This document shows, one piece after another, positions 44,467 through 52,785 of a stretch of DNA of 64,000 nt. The stretch spans positions 1 to 64,000 of the forward strand of contig DAMBQR010000001.1 of the NCBI GenBank assembly GCA_032055545.1. Direction: 5' to 3'. The position numbers and the translations under genes were made by a program. Every line of letters starts with the position of its first letter. The first letter of the stretch is position 1. The DNA comes from Pseudescherichia sp032055545 (lineage in GTDB: Bacteria > Pseudomonadota > Gammaproteobacteria > Enterobacterales > Enterobacteriaceae). Below the pieces are notes generated by a model. The model was not told where the DNA came from and did not search any database. It was given only the letters and a program-made list of their open reading frames with translations.

Positions 44467-44468
44467 CC

Positions 44469-45389
44469 TTACTTGTACCTGATAGAGGGGTTAATGGCGG
44501 CGTAGAGCATATCCACCACTAAGTTGATAAGAACAAACTCCAGCGAGAAGAGCAGCACCTCGGCCTGAATCACCGGGTAGTCACGCATCTCCACCGAGTC
44601 CACCAGCAGGCGGCCAAGACCGGGCCAGTTGAAGACCTTCTCGACCACAATCGAGCCGCCGAGCAGGAAGCCAAACTGCAGGCCCATCATGGTCACTACC
44701 GGGATCATGGCGTTACGCAAGCCGTGCTTGAGGATAACCCATCTCTCGCTGACCCCTTTAGCGCGCGCCGTGCGCATGTAGTCCTCGTTGAGCACATCCA
44801 CGAAGGAGGCGCGGGTAAAGCGTGCCATCACTGCCGCCACCGCCGCCCCAAGGGTCAGCGACGGCAGAACGTAGTGCCGCCAGCTATCCGCCCCGACGGT
44901 GGGCAGCCAGCCCAGCTCAACCGAGAAGACCTGCATCAGCAGCATGCCGAGGGCAAAGGCCGGAAACGAAATGCCGGTTACCGCCAGCGCCATGCCGATG
45001 CGATCCGGCCAGCGGTTGCGCCAGACGGCGGCGACAATCCCGGCGGCAAGGCCAAACAGCACCGCCCAGACCATACTGGCGATGGTGAGCCAGAAGGTGG
45101 GCATAAAGCGGCTGGCGATCTCCTCCGCCACCGGGCGGCGGGAGACCATCGACATACCAAAATCGCCCTGCAGCACGTTGGTGATGTAGTGCCAGAACTG
45201 CTGCCACAGCGGCTGGTCGAGTCCCAGCTGCTGGCGCACCAGCGCGACCACCTGAGCGTCGGCCTCCGGTCCGGCAATCAGCCGCGCCGGATCCCCCGGC
45301 AGCATATGCACGAACAGAAAGACCAGCACCGCCACGATCAGCAGCGTAGGGATCAGGCCGAGCAGGCGTTTAAAAAAATAGTTAAGCAT
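44469..45389 (-). CDS. gsiC: GsiC, glutathione ABC transporter permease
   Basis: Inner-membrane permease of 306 residues. MLNYFFKRLLGLIPTLLIVA is the first helix of DppB-type permeases. The EAA loop is RTARAKGVSERWVILKHGLR, and the C-terminus is INLVVDMLYAAINPSIRYK. It pairs with GsiD in the glutathione importer. 50 bases after gsiB. Confidence 0.96.
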   Translation of the reverse strand: MLNYFFKRLLGLIPTLLIVAVLVFLFVHMLPGDPARLIAGPEADAQVVALVRQQLGLDQPLWQQFWHYITNVLQGDFGMSMVSRRPVAEEIASRFMPTFWLTIASMVWAVLFGLAAGIVAAVWRNRWPDRIGMALAVTGISFPAFALGMLLMQVFSVELGWLPTVGADSWRHYVLPSLTLGAAVAAVMARFTRASFVDVLNEDYMRTARAKGVSERWVILKHGLRNAMIPVVTMMGLQFGFLLGGSIVVEKVFNWPGLGRLLVDSVEMRDYPVIQAEVLLFSLEFVLINLVVDMLYAAINPSIRYK

Positions 45390-45439
45390 CTTCTACCCTG
45401 TTTCTGGCCCCCGCCGCAATGAACGAAGGCCAGGCACGA

Positions 45440-46978
45440 CTATTTTAAGTCTGCGTCGTCAAAGCTAAAGCCGGTATCCGGCATGATATAGAAACCGCTC
45501 AGATCTTTATTGTGCGCGGAGACCAGTTTCTCTACCACCAGCGGCACCCACGGCGACTCCTTCCAGATGGTGTCCTGCGCCGCCTTATAGTGCTGCGCCT
45601 TCTCCTCATTACTGGTGGTCTTCAGCGCAGCGGCGAGATCCTTATCCACCTGCGGATTGCTGTAGAACGCGGTGTTGAACAGGGTTGGCGGCCAGTTTTG
45701 CGAGGCGAACAGCGGCGACAGCGCCCAGTCTGCTTCGCCGGTTGACGCCGACCAGCCGGTGTAGAACATCCTCACCCCGCTCTCCTTCTGCCCTTTACCT
45801 TCAACTTCAGCGGCGCGCTGTCCGGCGTCCATCGCCGTTACCTTAGCCTTAATGCCCACCTGGGCCAGCTGCTGCTGGGTAAACTGCAGCACCTTCTGGG
45901 CGGTGCTGTGGTTATGGGAGGACCACAGCGTGGTAGTGAAGCCGTTCGGGTAGCCCGCCTCTTTCAGCAGCGCGCGCGCCTTAGCCGGATCGTAGGGCCA
46001 CGGCTGGTAGCTTTGAGCGTAGGCGATAGACGGCGGCACGATGCCGGTAGCCGGGGTGGCGTAGCCCGCGAAGGCGACCTTTACCAGCGCCTGGCGATTG
46101 ATGGCGTAGTTGATCGCCTCGCGCACCTTCGCATTATCAAACGGCTTCTGCGTCACGTTGAGGCTGATGTAGCGCTGCATAATCGACGGGCTGGCGACCA
46201 GATCCAGCTTGGGATTTTTCTCCAGCACGGCGGCCTGCTCGTAAGGGATCGGGAAGGCGAACTGCGCCTCGCCGGTCTGCAGCATCGCCGCACGGGTGTT
46301 GTTATCCACCACCGGACGCCAGGTGATGGTATCCAGCTTCGGCAGCCCCTGCTGCCAGTAGCCAGCGAACTTCTTCACCTTCACAAAGTCGGTCTGGTTC
46401 CAGGTCTCCAGCGCGTATGGACCGGTACCTACCGGGTGGAAACCGATCTCCTTGCCATACTTTTTCAGTGCGGCAGGCGAGATCATCGCCGTGGCCGGAT
46501 GGGCGAGAATATTGATAAAGGCCGAGAAGGGCTGGGTGAGGGTGATCTTCACCGTGGTGGGATCCACCGCCTCGGTCTTAGCAATATTCTTGTAGAGGTT
46601 GTAGCGCTTCAGCCCGCTCTCTTTGTTGCTGGCGCGGTCGAGGTTGGCCTTCACCGCCTCAGCGTTAAAGTCGGTGCCGTCCTGGAACTTAATGCCGCTG
46701 CGCAGTTTGATGGTGTAGACCAGCCCGTCATCGGAGACGGTATAGCTCTCGGCAAGGACGTTTTTCAGCTTCATATCTTTATCAAGGCCGAAAAGGCCCT
46801 GATAGAACGACTTCGCTACCGCCTGGGAGAGCGTGTCGTTTGCATCATAGGGATCGAGGGTAGTGAAGTTCGACCCCACGGCCACCACCACGTCTTTGGC
46901 AGCGAAGGCCGGTGCCACGGCGAGCGCGGCGGCAACGCCCAGCGCCAGACGCCATTTACGCGCAACAAATTGTGTCAT
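45440..46978 (-). CDS. gsiB: GsiB, periplasmic glutathione-binding protein
   Basis: Periplasmic SBP_bac_5 family binding protein of 512 residues (E. coli 512). The signal peptide is cut after AVAPAFA. The mature start is AKDVVVAVGSNFTTLDPYDA, and the family motif region FQDGTDFNAEAVKANLDRAS follows. It binds glutathione and delivers it to GsiCD. Between gsiA and gsiC on the same strand. Confidence 0.96.
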   Translation of the reverse strand: MTQFVARKWRLALGVAAALAVAPAFAAKDVVVAVGSNFTTLDPYDANDTLSQAVAKSFYQGLFGLDKDMKLKNVLAESYTVSDDGLVYTIKLRSGIKFQDGTDFNAEAVKANLDRASNKESGLKRYNLYKNIAKTEAVDPTTVKITLTQPFSAFINILAHPATAMISPAALKKYGKEIGFHPVGTGPYALETWNQTDFVKVKKFAGYWQQGLPKLDTITWRPVVDNNTRAAMLQTGEAQFAFPIPYEQAAVLEKNPKLDLVASPSIMQRYISLNVTQKPFDNAKVREAINYAINRQALVKVAFAGYATPATGIVPPSIAYAQSYQPWPYDPAKARALLKEAGYPNGFTTTLWSSHNHSTAQKVLQFTQQQLAQVGIKAKVTAMDAGQRAAEVEGKGQKESGVRMFYTGWSASTGEADWALSPLFASQNWPPTLFNTAFYSNPQVDKDLAAALKTTSNEEKAQHYKAAQDTIWKESPWVPLVVEKLVSAHNKDLSGFYIMPDTGFSFDDADLK

Positions 46979-47011
46979 CTTATTCTCCTGAGTTTCCCTG
47001 CCTGTTAACGA

Positions 47012-48892
47012 TCAAAAACGGGATTGCGTGCTGCCGGGCGTCGAGCGGGCAACAAAGTGGCCAGGCCCGACGCTGTGCAGCTCCACGCGGTGTGGATCAT
47101 CACCCGGCTTATAGATATTGCTGGGCATCTCATCGGAGAGCAGCACGCGCTGCGCCCGAGGATGCCCCGGCTCGGCCACCGGCACGGCGGCCATCAGCTT
47201 GCGCGTATAGGGGTGCTGCGGGTTCTCAAACACCGCGCGCCGCGGGCCGATCTCGACGATCTGCCCAAGGTACATCACTGCCACCCGATGGCTGATGCGC
47301 TCCACCACCGCCATATCATGGGAGATAAACAGAAAGGCGATGCCCATCTCCCGCTGCAAATCGAGCAGCAAATTAATAATCTGCGCCTGGATAGAGACAT
47401 CCAGCGCCGACACCGCCTCGTCGGCGACTACCACTTTCGGATCGAGAGCCAGCGCCCGGGCAATACTGATGCGCTGCCGCTGGCCGCCGGAAAACTCGTG
47501 GGGATAGCGCCAGGCGTGCTCGGGCTTTAACCCTACTCGCTCCAGCAGCCAGGCCACCCGGCGCTGGGCATCCTCCTCCCCCATCAGCCGGTGCACGCGC
47601 AGCGGCTCCATAATCGAGTAGCCCACCGTCTGACGCGGATCGAGGGAGGCATAGGGATCCTGGAAGATAAACTGGATATCCCGGCGCAGCGGCTGCAATT
47701 TGCTGTCTGGCAGGGTATCGATACGTTTGCCTTCAAACAGAATAGACCCGCCCTGGGATTCCACCAGCCGCAGCAGCGCCCGCCCGGTGGTGGATTTTCC
47801 GCTGCCGGACTCGCCCACCAGCGCCAGCGTCTCCCCCGGCCAGAGGTCGAAGCTGACGTGCTCTACGGCGCGTACCTCACGGGTGACGCGGTTGAGAATG
47901 CCGCTGCGCAGGCCGAAGCGGGTCACCAGGTCGCGCACCTGGAGGATCGGTTCGCCCTCAACTACCGTATCCTGCTCGATCTCGGCTTCGCGCCGGTCGG
48001 GACGCTCTTTGCTTACCAACGGCAGGCGACGAGGCAGATCGCTACCGTTCATCGCCCCCAGACGCGGAACGGCGGCCAGCAGCGCTTTGGTGTAGGCGTG
48101 CTGCGGATTATGGAAAACGGCCTCGACGGTGCCGGTCTCAACCGCCTCGCCCTGGTACATCACCAGCACGCGGTCGGCGATATCCGCTACCACGCCCATG
48201 TCATGGGTAATAAAGATCACCCCCATCGCCATCTCTTTTTGCAGCACGCTGATAAGCTGTAAAATCTGTGCCTGAATCGTCACATCCAGCGCGGTTGTCG
48301 GCTCGTCGGCGATCAGCACCGCCGGACGGCAGGAGAGCGCCATCGCAATCATTACCCGCTGGCGCATGCCGCCGGAGAGCTGGTGCGGATAGCGGGTGAG
48401 GATCGCATCGGCCTCGGGAATACGCACCTGCTCCAGCATCCGTTTCGCCTCCGCCAGCGCCGCCTCACGCCCCAGCTTCTGGTGCAGGCGGATCGACTCG
48501 GCGATCTGCTCCCCGACGGTAAACACCGGGTTGAGGGAGGTCATCGGCTCCTGGAAAATCATGGCGATATCCGCCCCGCGCACGCCACGCATCTGCGCCC
48601 GGCTTAAGGCGTTGAGATCCACCACCTGACGATTGCGCCGCTGAAGCCGCATATGGCTACAGTGCATGCTGGCGCCGCTCTGCTGCTCCAGCAGGCGCAG
48701 CAGCGCCAGAGCAGTAACCGATTTGCCCGAGCCGGATTCGCCCACGATGGCCAGCGTCTCGCCACGCTGCAGGCTGAACGATAGATCGCGCACCGCCTGG
48801 GTCACCTGACCTTCGTTTTCAAAACTAATGTTCAGGTTGCTGACGTCCAGCACGGGGCTATTTTCTGTTTGCTGAATTTGCGGCTTAATCAT
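47012..48892 (-). CDS. gsiA: GsiA, glutathione ABC transporter ATPase (double ABC domain)
   Basis: Cytoplasmic ATPase with two fused ABC domains, 626 residues. First Walker A is GESGSGKS at 51-58, with signature LSGGMRQR and Walker B LIADEPTTALD. The second set is GESGSGKS, FSGGQRQR and VVADEAVSALD, where Ala takes the usual Pro place, as in the E. coli protein family. First gene of gsiABCD. In E. coli iaaA precedes it; here moeA lies directly upstream in the opposite direction. Confidence 0.96.
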   Translation of the reverse strand: MIKPQIQQTENSPVLDVSNLNISFENEGQVTQAVRDLSFSLQRGETLAIVGESGSGKSVTALALLRLLEQQSGASMHCSHMRLQRRNRQVVDLNALSRAQMRGVRGADIAMIFQEPMTSLNPVFTVGEQIAESIRLHQKLGREAALAEAKRMLEQVRIPEADAILTRYPHQLSGGMRQRVMIAMALSCRPAVLIADEPTTALDVTIQAQILQLISVLQKEMAMGVIFITHDMGVVADIADRVLVMYQGEAVETGTVEAVFHNPQHAYTKALLAAVPRLGAMNGSDLPRRLPLVSKERPDRREAEIEQDTVVEGEPILQVRDLVTRFGLRSGILNRVTREVRAVEHVSFDLWPGETLALVGESGSGKSTTGRALLRLVESQGGSILFEGKRIDTLPDSKLQPLRRDIQFIFQDPYASLDPRQTVGYSIMEPLRVHRLMGEEDAQRRVAWLLERVGLKPEHAWRYPHEFSGGQRQRISIARALALDPKVVVADEAVSALDVSIQAQIINLLLDLQREMGIAFLFISHDMAVVERISHRVAVMYLGQIVEIGPRRAVFENPQHPYTRKLMAAVPVAEPGHPRAQRVLLSDEMPSNIYKPGDDPHRVELHSVGPGHFVARSTPGSTQSRF

Positions 48893-49094
48893 TGTCTATC
48901 GCTCATCTGGCAGCTTTTTCTATAAATATCATTATCGTCGCCGCAGTTTCATACGAATTTTGACTATAGAAAGTCGAAACGGTGATGTAAAGCGCGCGCG
49001 TGGCAATGGCACATAATGGGTACATTCAGTCTGGCCTGGTTTTCTGCCATAATGGCGCATCGATTTTCCAGATTGCCCTCCCAGGAGTGAACTC

Positions 49095-50330
49095 ATGGAC
49101 CATACCGCCGGGCTGATCCCGCTCGACGCAGCGCTTGCTCAAATGCTGTCGCGTATTACCCCGCTCACCGACTATGAAACTCTGCCTCTGCACGCCTGCT
49201 TTGGCCGCATCACGGCGCAGGAGATTACCTCTCCCCTTAACGTGCCCGGTTTCGATAACGCCGCGATGGATGGCTACGCTGTGCGCCTCGATGCGCCGCT
49301 GGCGGGCGTGCCGCAGCCGGTGGCGGGTAAAGCCTTTGCCGGGCAGCCGTTCCACGGCGAGTGGCCTGCGGGGAGCTGCATCCGCATTATGACCGGCGCG
49401 CCAATCCCGCCGGGCTGCGACGCGGTGGTGATGCAGGAGGAGACTGAGCAGAGCGATGCCGGCGTGCTGTTTACCGCCGAGGTGCGTGCCGGGCAAAACA
49501 TCCGCCGCACCGGAGAGGATATCACCCAGGGCGCGGTAGTCTATGCGCCGGGCACCACCCTGACGGCGGCAGAGCTGCCGGTGCTGGCCTCGCTGGGTAT
49601 TCCTGAGGTTGAGGTGGTGCGCAAGGTGCGGGTGGCGCTCTTCTCTACTGGCGATGAACTGCAGCTGCCGGGTCAGCCGCTGGGCGATGGGCAGATCTAC
49701 GACACCAACCGGCTGGCGGTTCACATCATGCTGGAGCAGCTCGGCTGTGAAGTGATCAACCTCGGCATTATCCCGGACGATCCCGCCCGGCTGCGCGAGG
49801 CCTTTATTGCTGCGGACCAGCAGGCCGACGTGGTGATCAGCTCCGGCGGCGTCTCGGTAGGCGAAGCAGACTACACCAAAGCCCTGCTGGAAGAGCTGGG
49901 GGAGATTGCCTTCTGGAAGCTGGCGATCAAGCCCGGCAAACCTTTTGCCTTCGGCAAGCTCAGCAACGCCTGGTTCTGCGGCCTGCCGGGTAACCCGGTC
50001 TCAGCGGCGCTGACCTTCTACCAGCTGGTGCAGCCCCTGCTGGCCCGCCTGAGCGGCAAGCCTGGCAGCGCCCTGCCCCCGCGCCTGCGGGTCCGCGCCG
50101 CCACCCGGCTGAAGAAAGCCCCAGGGCGTCTCGACTTCCAGCGCGGCATCGTTACCCGTGACGCCGAGGGCAATTTACAGGTGAGCACCACCGGCCATCA
50201 GGGTTCCCATATCTTCAGCTCCTTCAGCCAGGGCAACTGCTTTATCGTGCTGGAGCGCGAACGCGGCAGCGTCGAGCCGGGAGAGTGGGTAGAGATCGAG
50301 CCGTTTAACCACCTGCTCGGAGGGCTGTGA
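49095..50330 (+). CDS. moeA: MoeA, molybdopterin molybdenumtransferase
   Basis: Cytoplasmic enzyme that inserts molybdate into adenylated molybdopterin. 411 residues, the E. coli length. Conserved FDNAAMDGYAVR, RIMTGAPIPPGCDAVVMQEE, STGDELQLPGQPLGDGQIYD, ISSGGVSVGEADYTK and GLPGNPVSA. The stop TGA overlaps the moeB ATG by one base, so the two are translationally coupled. Confidence 0.97.
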   Translation: MDHTAGLIPLDAALAQMLSRITPLTDYETLPLHACFGRITAQEITSPLNVPGFDNAAMDGYAVRLDAPLAGVPQPVAGKAFAGQPFHGEWPAGSCIRIMTGAPIPPGCDAVVMQEETEQSDAGVLFTAEVRAGQNIRRTGEDITQGAVVYAPGTTLTAAELPVLASLGIPEVEVVRKVRVALFSTGDELQLPGQPLGDGQIYDTNRLAVHIMLEQLGCEVINLGIIPDDPARLREAFIAADQQADVVISSGGVSVGEADYTKALLEELGEIAFWKLAIKPGKPFAFGKLSNAWFCGLPGNPVSAALTFYQLVQPLLARLSGKPGSALPPRLRVRAATRLKKAPGRLDFQRGIVTRDAEGNLQVSTTGHQGSHIFSSFSQGNCFIVLERERGSVEPGEWVEIEPFNHLLGGL

Positions 50331-51082
50331 TGGCCGTTGAGCTAAGCGACAGCGAGATGCTGCGCTACAACCGGCAGATTGTCCTGCGCGGCTTCGATTT
50401 TGATGGGCAGGAGGCGCTGAAGGCCTCCCGCGTGCTGGTGGTGGGCCTCGGCGGACTGGGCTGCGCTGCCGCCCAGTACTTGACGGCAGCGGGCATCGGT
50501 CATCTGACCCTGCTGGATTTTGACACCGTGTCGCTGTCGAATCTGCAGCGCCAGACCCTGCATAGCGACGCGACGATCGGCCAGCCGAAGGTTGTCTCGG
50601 CGCGGACATCGCTGGCGCGCATTAATCCGCACGTCAGCTTTACCACCCTCGATGCCCGACTGGAGGGCGAGGCGCTGAACGCGCAGATTGCCGCCCACCA
50701 TCTGGTGCTCGACTGTACCGATAACGTTGAGATCCGCAACCAGCTCAACGATGGCTGCTTCCGGGCCAAAGTGCCGCTGGTCTCCGGGGCGGCGATCCGC
50801 ATGGAGGGGCAGATTAGCGTCTTTACCTGGCAGGAGGGAGAGCCGTGCTACCGCTGCCTGAGCCGCCTGTTTGGCGATACGGCGCTGACCTGCGTAGAGG
50901 CTGGCGTGATGGCTCCGCTGGTAGGCATAATTGGCACGATGCAGGCGATGGAGGCGATCAAGGTGCTGGCAAAATTTGGTCAGAGCGCCGCCGGAAAAAT
51001 TGTCCTGTACGACGCCATGACCTGCCAGTTCCGCGAGATGAAGCTGATGCGCAACCCGCAGTGCGAGGTGTGCGGCGGTTAA
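50330..51082 (+). CDS. moeB: MoeB, molybdopterin-synthase adenylyltransferase
   Basis: E1-like enzyme that adenylates the C-terminal glycine of MoaD. 250 residues from the ATG at 50330. ATP-binding GLGGLGCAAAQYL, then LLDFDTVSLSNLQRQTLH, CYRCLSRLFG (first zinc cysteine pair) and C-terminal CEVCGG (second pair). The start at 50330 overlaps the moeA stop; a GTG one codon earlier is possible. Confidence 0.96.
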   Translation: MAVELSDSEMLRYNRQIVLRGFDFDGQEALKASRVLVVGLGGLGCAAAQYLTAAGIGHLTLLDFDTVSLSNLQRQTLHSDATIGQPKVVSARTSLARINPHVSFTTLDARLEGEALNAQIAAHHLVLDCTDNVEIRNQLNDGCFRAKVPLVSGAAIRMEGQISVFTWQEGEPCYRCLSRLFGDTALTCVEAGVMAPLVGIIGTMQAMEAIKVLAKFGQSAAGKIVLYDAMTCQFREMKLMRNPQCEVCGG

Positions 51083-51085
51083 CGG

Positions 51086-51748
51086 TTAGATACCGGCCCG
51101 GCCAAAGGCCGTCTGCCACTCCTGCTCAAACTTAACGATGGCCGCCTCTACCGCCGGGGCGGCGATAAACTGCTCCGCCACGTCCAGCGGCAGAGTAATC
51201 GCCTCGCAGCCCGCCAGCAGGCAATCCAGCGCCTGGCGCGGCGTTTTAAAGCTTGCCGCCAGCACTTTTGAGCCCGGCGCGTGGAGGGTCAGCAGACGCT
51301 GTAGGTCCGCCACCGTCTGAATACCGTCGCCGCCCTGGGCATCCACGCGGTTGACGTAGGGAGCCACATACTCGGCTCCGGCCAGCGCGCTCAGCAGGCC
51401 CTGTCCTGCGCCGTACACCGCCGTGCCCAGAGTCGGGATCCCCGCGGCTTTCAGCATCTTGATCGCCGCCAGCCCTTCCGCACTCACCGGCACCTTTACC
51501 ACGATATCGGCGATGATACCGCGCAGCTTATGCGCCTCGGCCACCATCTCCTCGGCGTTATTCGCTAATACCTGGGCAAAGAGCCGCCCTTTTCCATTCA
51601 GCGCATCATGCAGGGCGGGCAGCAGCTCCACCAGCGGCATACTGCCTTTGGCAACGATGCTCGGGTTGGTGGTGACTCCGGCCAGCGGAAAGCTGCGGGC
51701 CAGCCGTTTTACTGCCGCCACGTCGGCGGTGTCCAGATACAGTTCCAT
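51086..51748 (-). CDS. fsaA: FsaA, fructose-6-phosphate aldolase
   Basis: Transaldolase-like class I aldolase that cleaves fructose-6-phosphate to dihydroxyacetone and glyceraldehyde-3-phosphate, also active with other donors. 220 residues. Schiff-base Lys85 in DIVVKVPVSAEG, with LAGVTTNPSI, GTAVYGAGQGLLSALAGAEY and AASFKTPRQALDCLLAGCEA. Convergent with moeB (3 bases between stops) and divergent from pflE. The shared fsaA-pflE gap carries a palindromic operator. Confidence 0.97.
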   Translation of the reverse strand: MELYLDTADVAAVKRLARSFPLAGVTTNPSIVAKGSMPLVELLPALHDALNGKGRLFAQVLANNAEEMVAEAHKLRGIIADIVVKVPVSAEGLAAIKMLKAAGIPTLGTAVYGAGQGLLSALAGAEYVAPYVNRVDAQGGDGIQTVADLQRLLTLHAPGSKVLAASFKTPRQALDCLLAGCEAITLPLDVAEQFIAAPAVEAAIVKFEQEWQTAFGRAGI

Positions 51749-51830
51749 ATGAACTCCTCAAAGTAAGAGATTAAGCATGGTTTAAAACTTACCCATTTCA
51801 ACCTGCCTCTATGTTGACCAGAATCAATAT

Positions 51831-51848
51831 AACTTTCATTCGAAAGTT
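51831..51848. promoter_or_regulatory. Palindromic operator between fsaA and pflE
   Basis: AACTTTCATTCGAAAGTT has 7-bp arms AACTTTC/GAAAGTT around ATTC. Its 14-base core, read on the other strand, is identical to a site at 56283-56296 before ybiU. It lies 34 bases above the pflE start. Confidence 0.7.
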
Positions 51849-51881
51849 ATTTAATCTACATATGAAACATGAGGGCAGATT

Positions 51882-52781
51882 ATGATTTTCAACATTCAGC
51901 GCTACTCCACGCATGACGGTCCCGGCATTCGCACCGTCGTCTTCTTAAAAGGCTGCTCGCTGGCCTGCCGCTGGTGTCAGAATCCGGAGAGCCGCGCTCC
52001 GACGCGGGAGGTGCTCTTCGACGCCCGCCTCTGCCTCGACGGATGCAATCTCTGCCAGCAGGCCGCGCCGGACGCTATCGACCGGGTAATCAACGGCCTG
52101 CTCATCCATCGCGAAAAACTCAGTGAGACGCAACTCGATACCCTGGAGGCGTGCTGCCCTGGGCAGGCCCTGACCGTCTGCGGTGAAGCCCAATCCGTGG
52201 AGGAGATTATGGCCACCGTGCTGCGGGATAAGCCCTTTTACCTGCGCAGCGGGGGCGGGATCACCCTCTCCGGAGGAGAACCCTTTATGCAGCCGGAGCT
52301 GAGCGTCGCGCTGCTAAAAGCCAGCGTTGAGCACGGTATCCATACCGCGGTTGAAACCTGCCTGCATGTGCCCTGGCGCTATATCGAATCCTCCCTGCCC
52401 TGGGTCGATCTCTTCCTTGCCGACCTCAAGCACGTTGACAGCAGGGTGTTTAAGACCTGGACCGACGGATCGGCAAAGCGCGTGCTGGCGAACCTGAAAC
52501 GGCTGGCGGCGCGGGGGAAACAGCTCACTATTCGTGTGCCGCTGATCCCCGGCTTTAACGCTGACGAGGCCTCCATCAGGGCGATTACCCGCTTTGCCGC
52601 CGACGAGCTTAACGTTCATGAGATCCACTTTCTGCCCTACCACACGCTGGGCATCAACAAATATCACCTGCTGAATCAGCCCTATACCGCGCCCGGTAAG
52701 CCGCTCGACGCGCCAGATCTGCTGGCCTTCGCCCAGCAATACGCCCGCGCGTGCGGCTTAACCGCTACCCTACGAGGATAA
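51882..52781 (+). CDS. pflE: PflE (YbiY), glycyl-radical enzyme activase
   Basis: Radical-SAM enzyme that installs the glycyl radical on its partner PflF. 299 residues. IQRYSTHDGPGIRTVVFLKG leads into the SAM cluster CX3CX2C at 25, 29 and 32 (CSLACRWC). A short insert with extra cysteines follows (CLDGCNLC and CC), then ITLSGGEPFMQPELSVALLK. Ends 4 bases before the pflF start. Like all such enzymes it needs anaerobic conditions. Confidence 0.94.
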   Translation: MIFNIQRYSTHDGPGIRTVVFLKGCSLACRWCQNPESRAPTREVLFDARLCLDGCNLCQQAAPDAIDRVINGLLIHREKLSETQLDTLEACCPGQALTVCGEAQSVEEIMATVLRDKPFYLRSGGGITLSGGEPFMQPELSVALLKASVEHGIHTAVETCLHVPWRYIESSLPWVDLFLADLKHVDSRVFKTWTDGSAKRVLANLKRLAARGKQLTIRVPLIPGFNADEASIRAITRFAADELNVHEIHFLPYHTLGINKYHLLNQPYTAPGKPLDAPDLLAFAQQYARACGLTATLRG

Positions 52782-52785
52782 TGCC

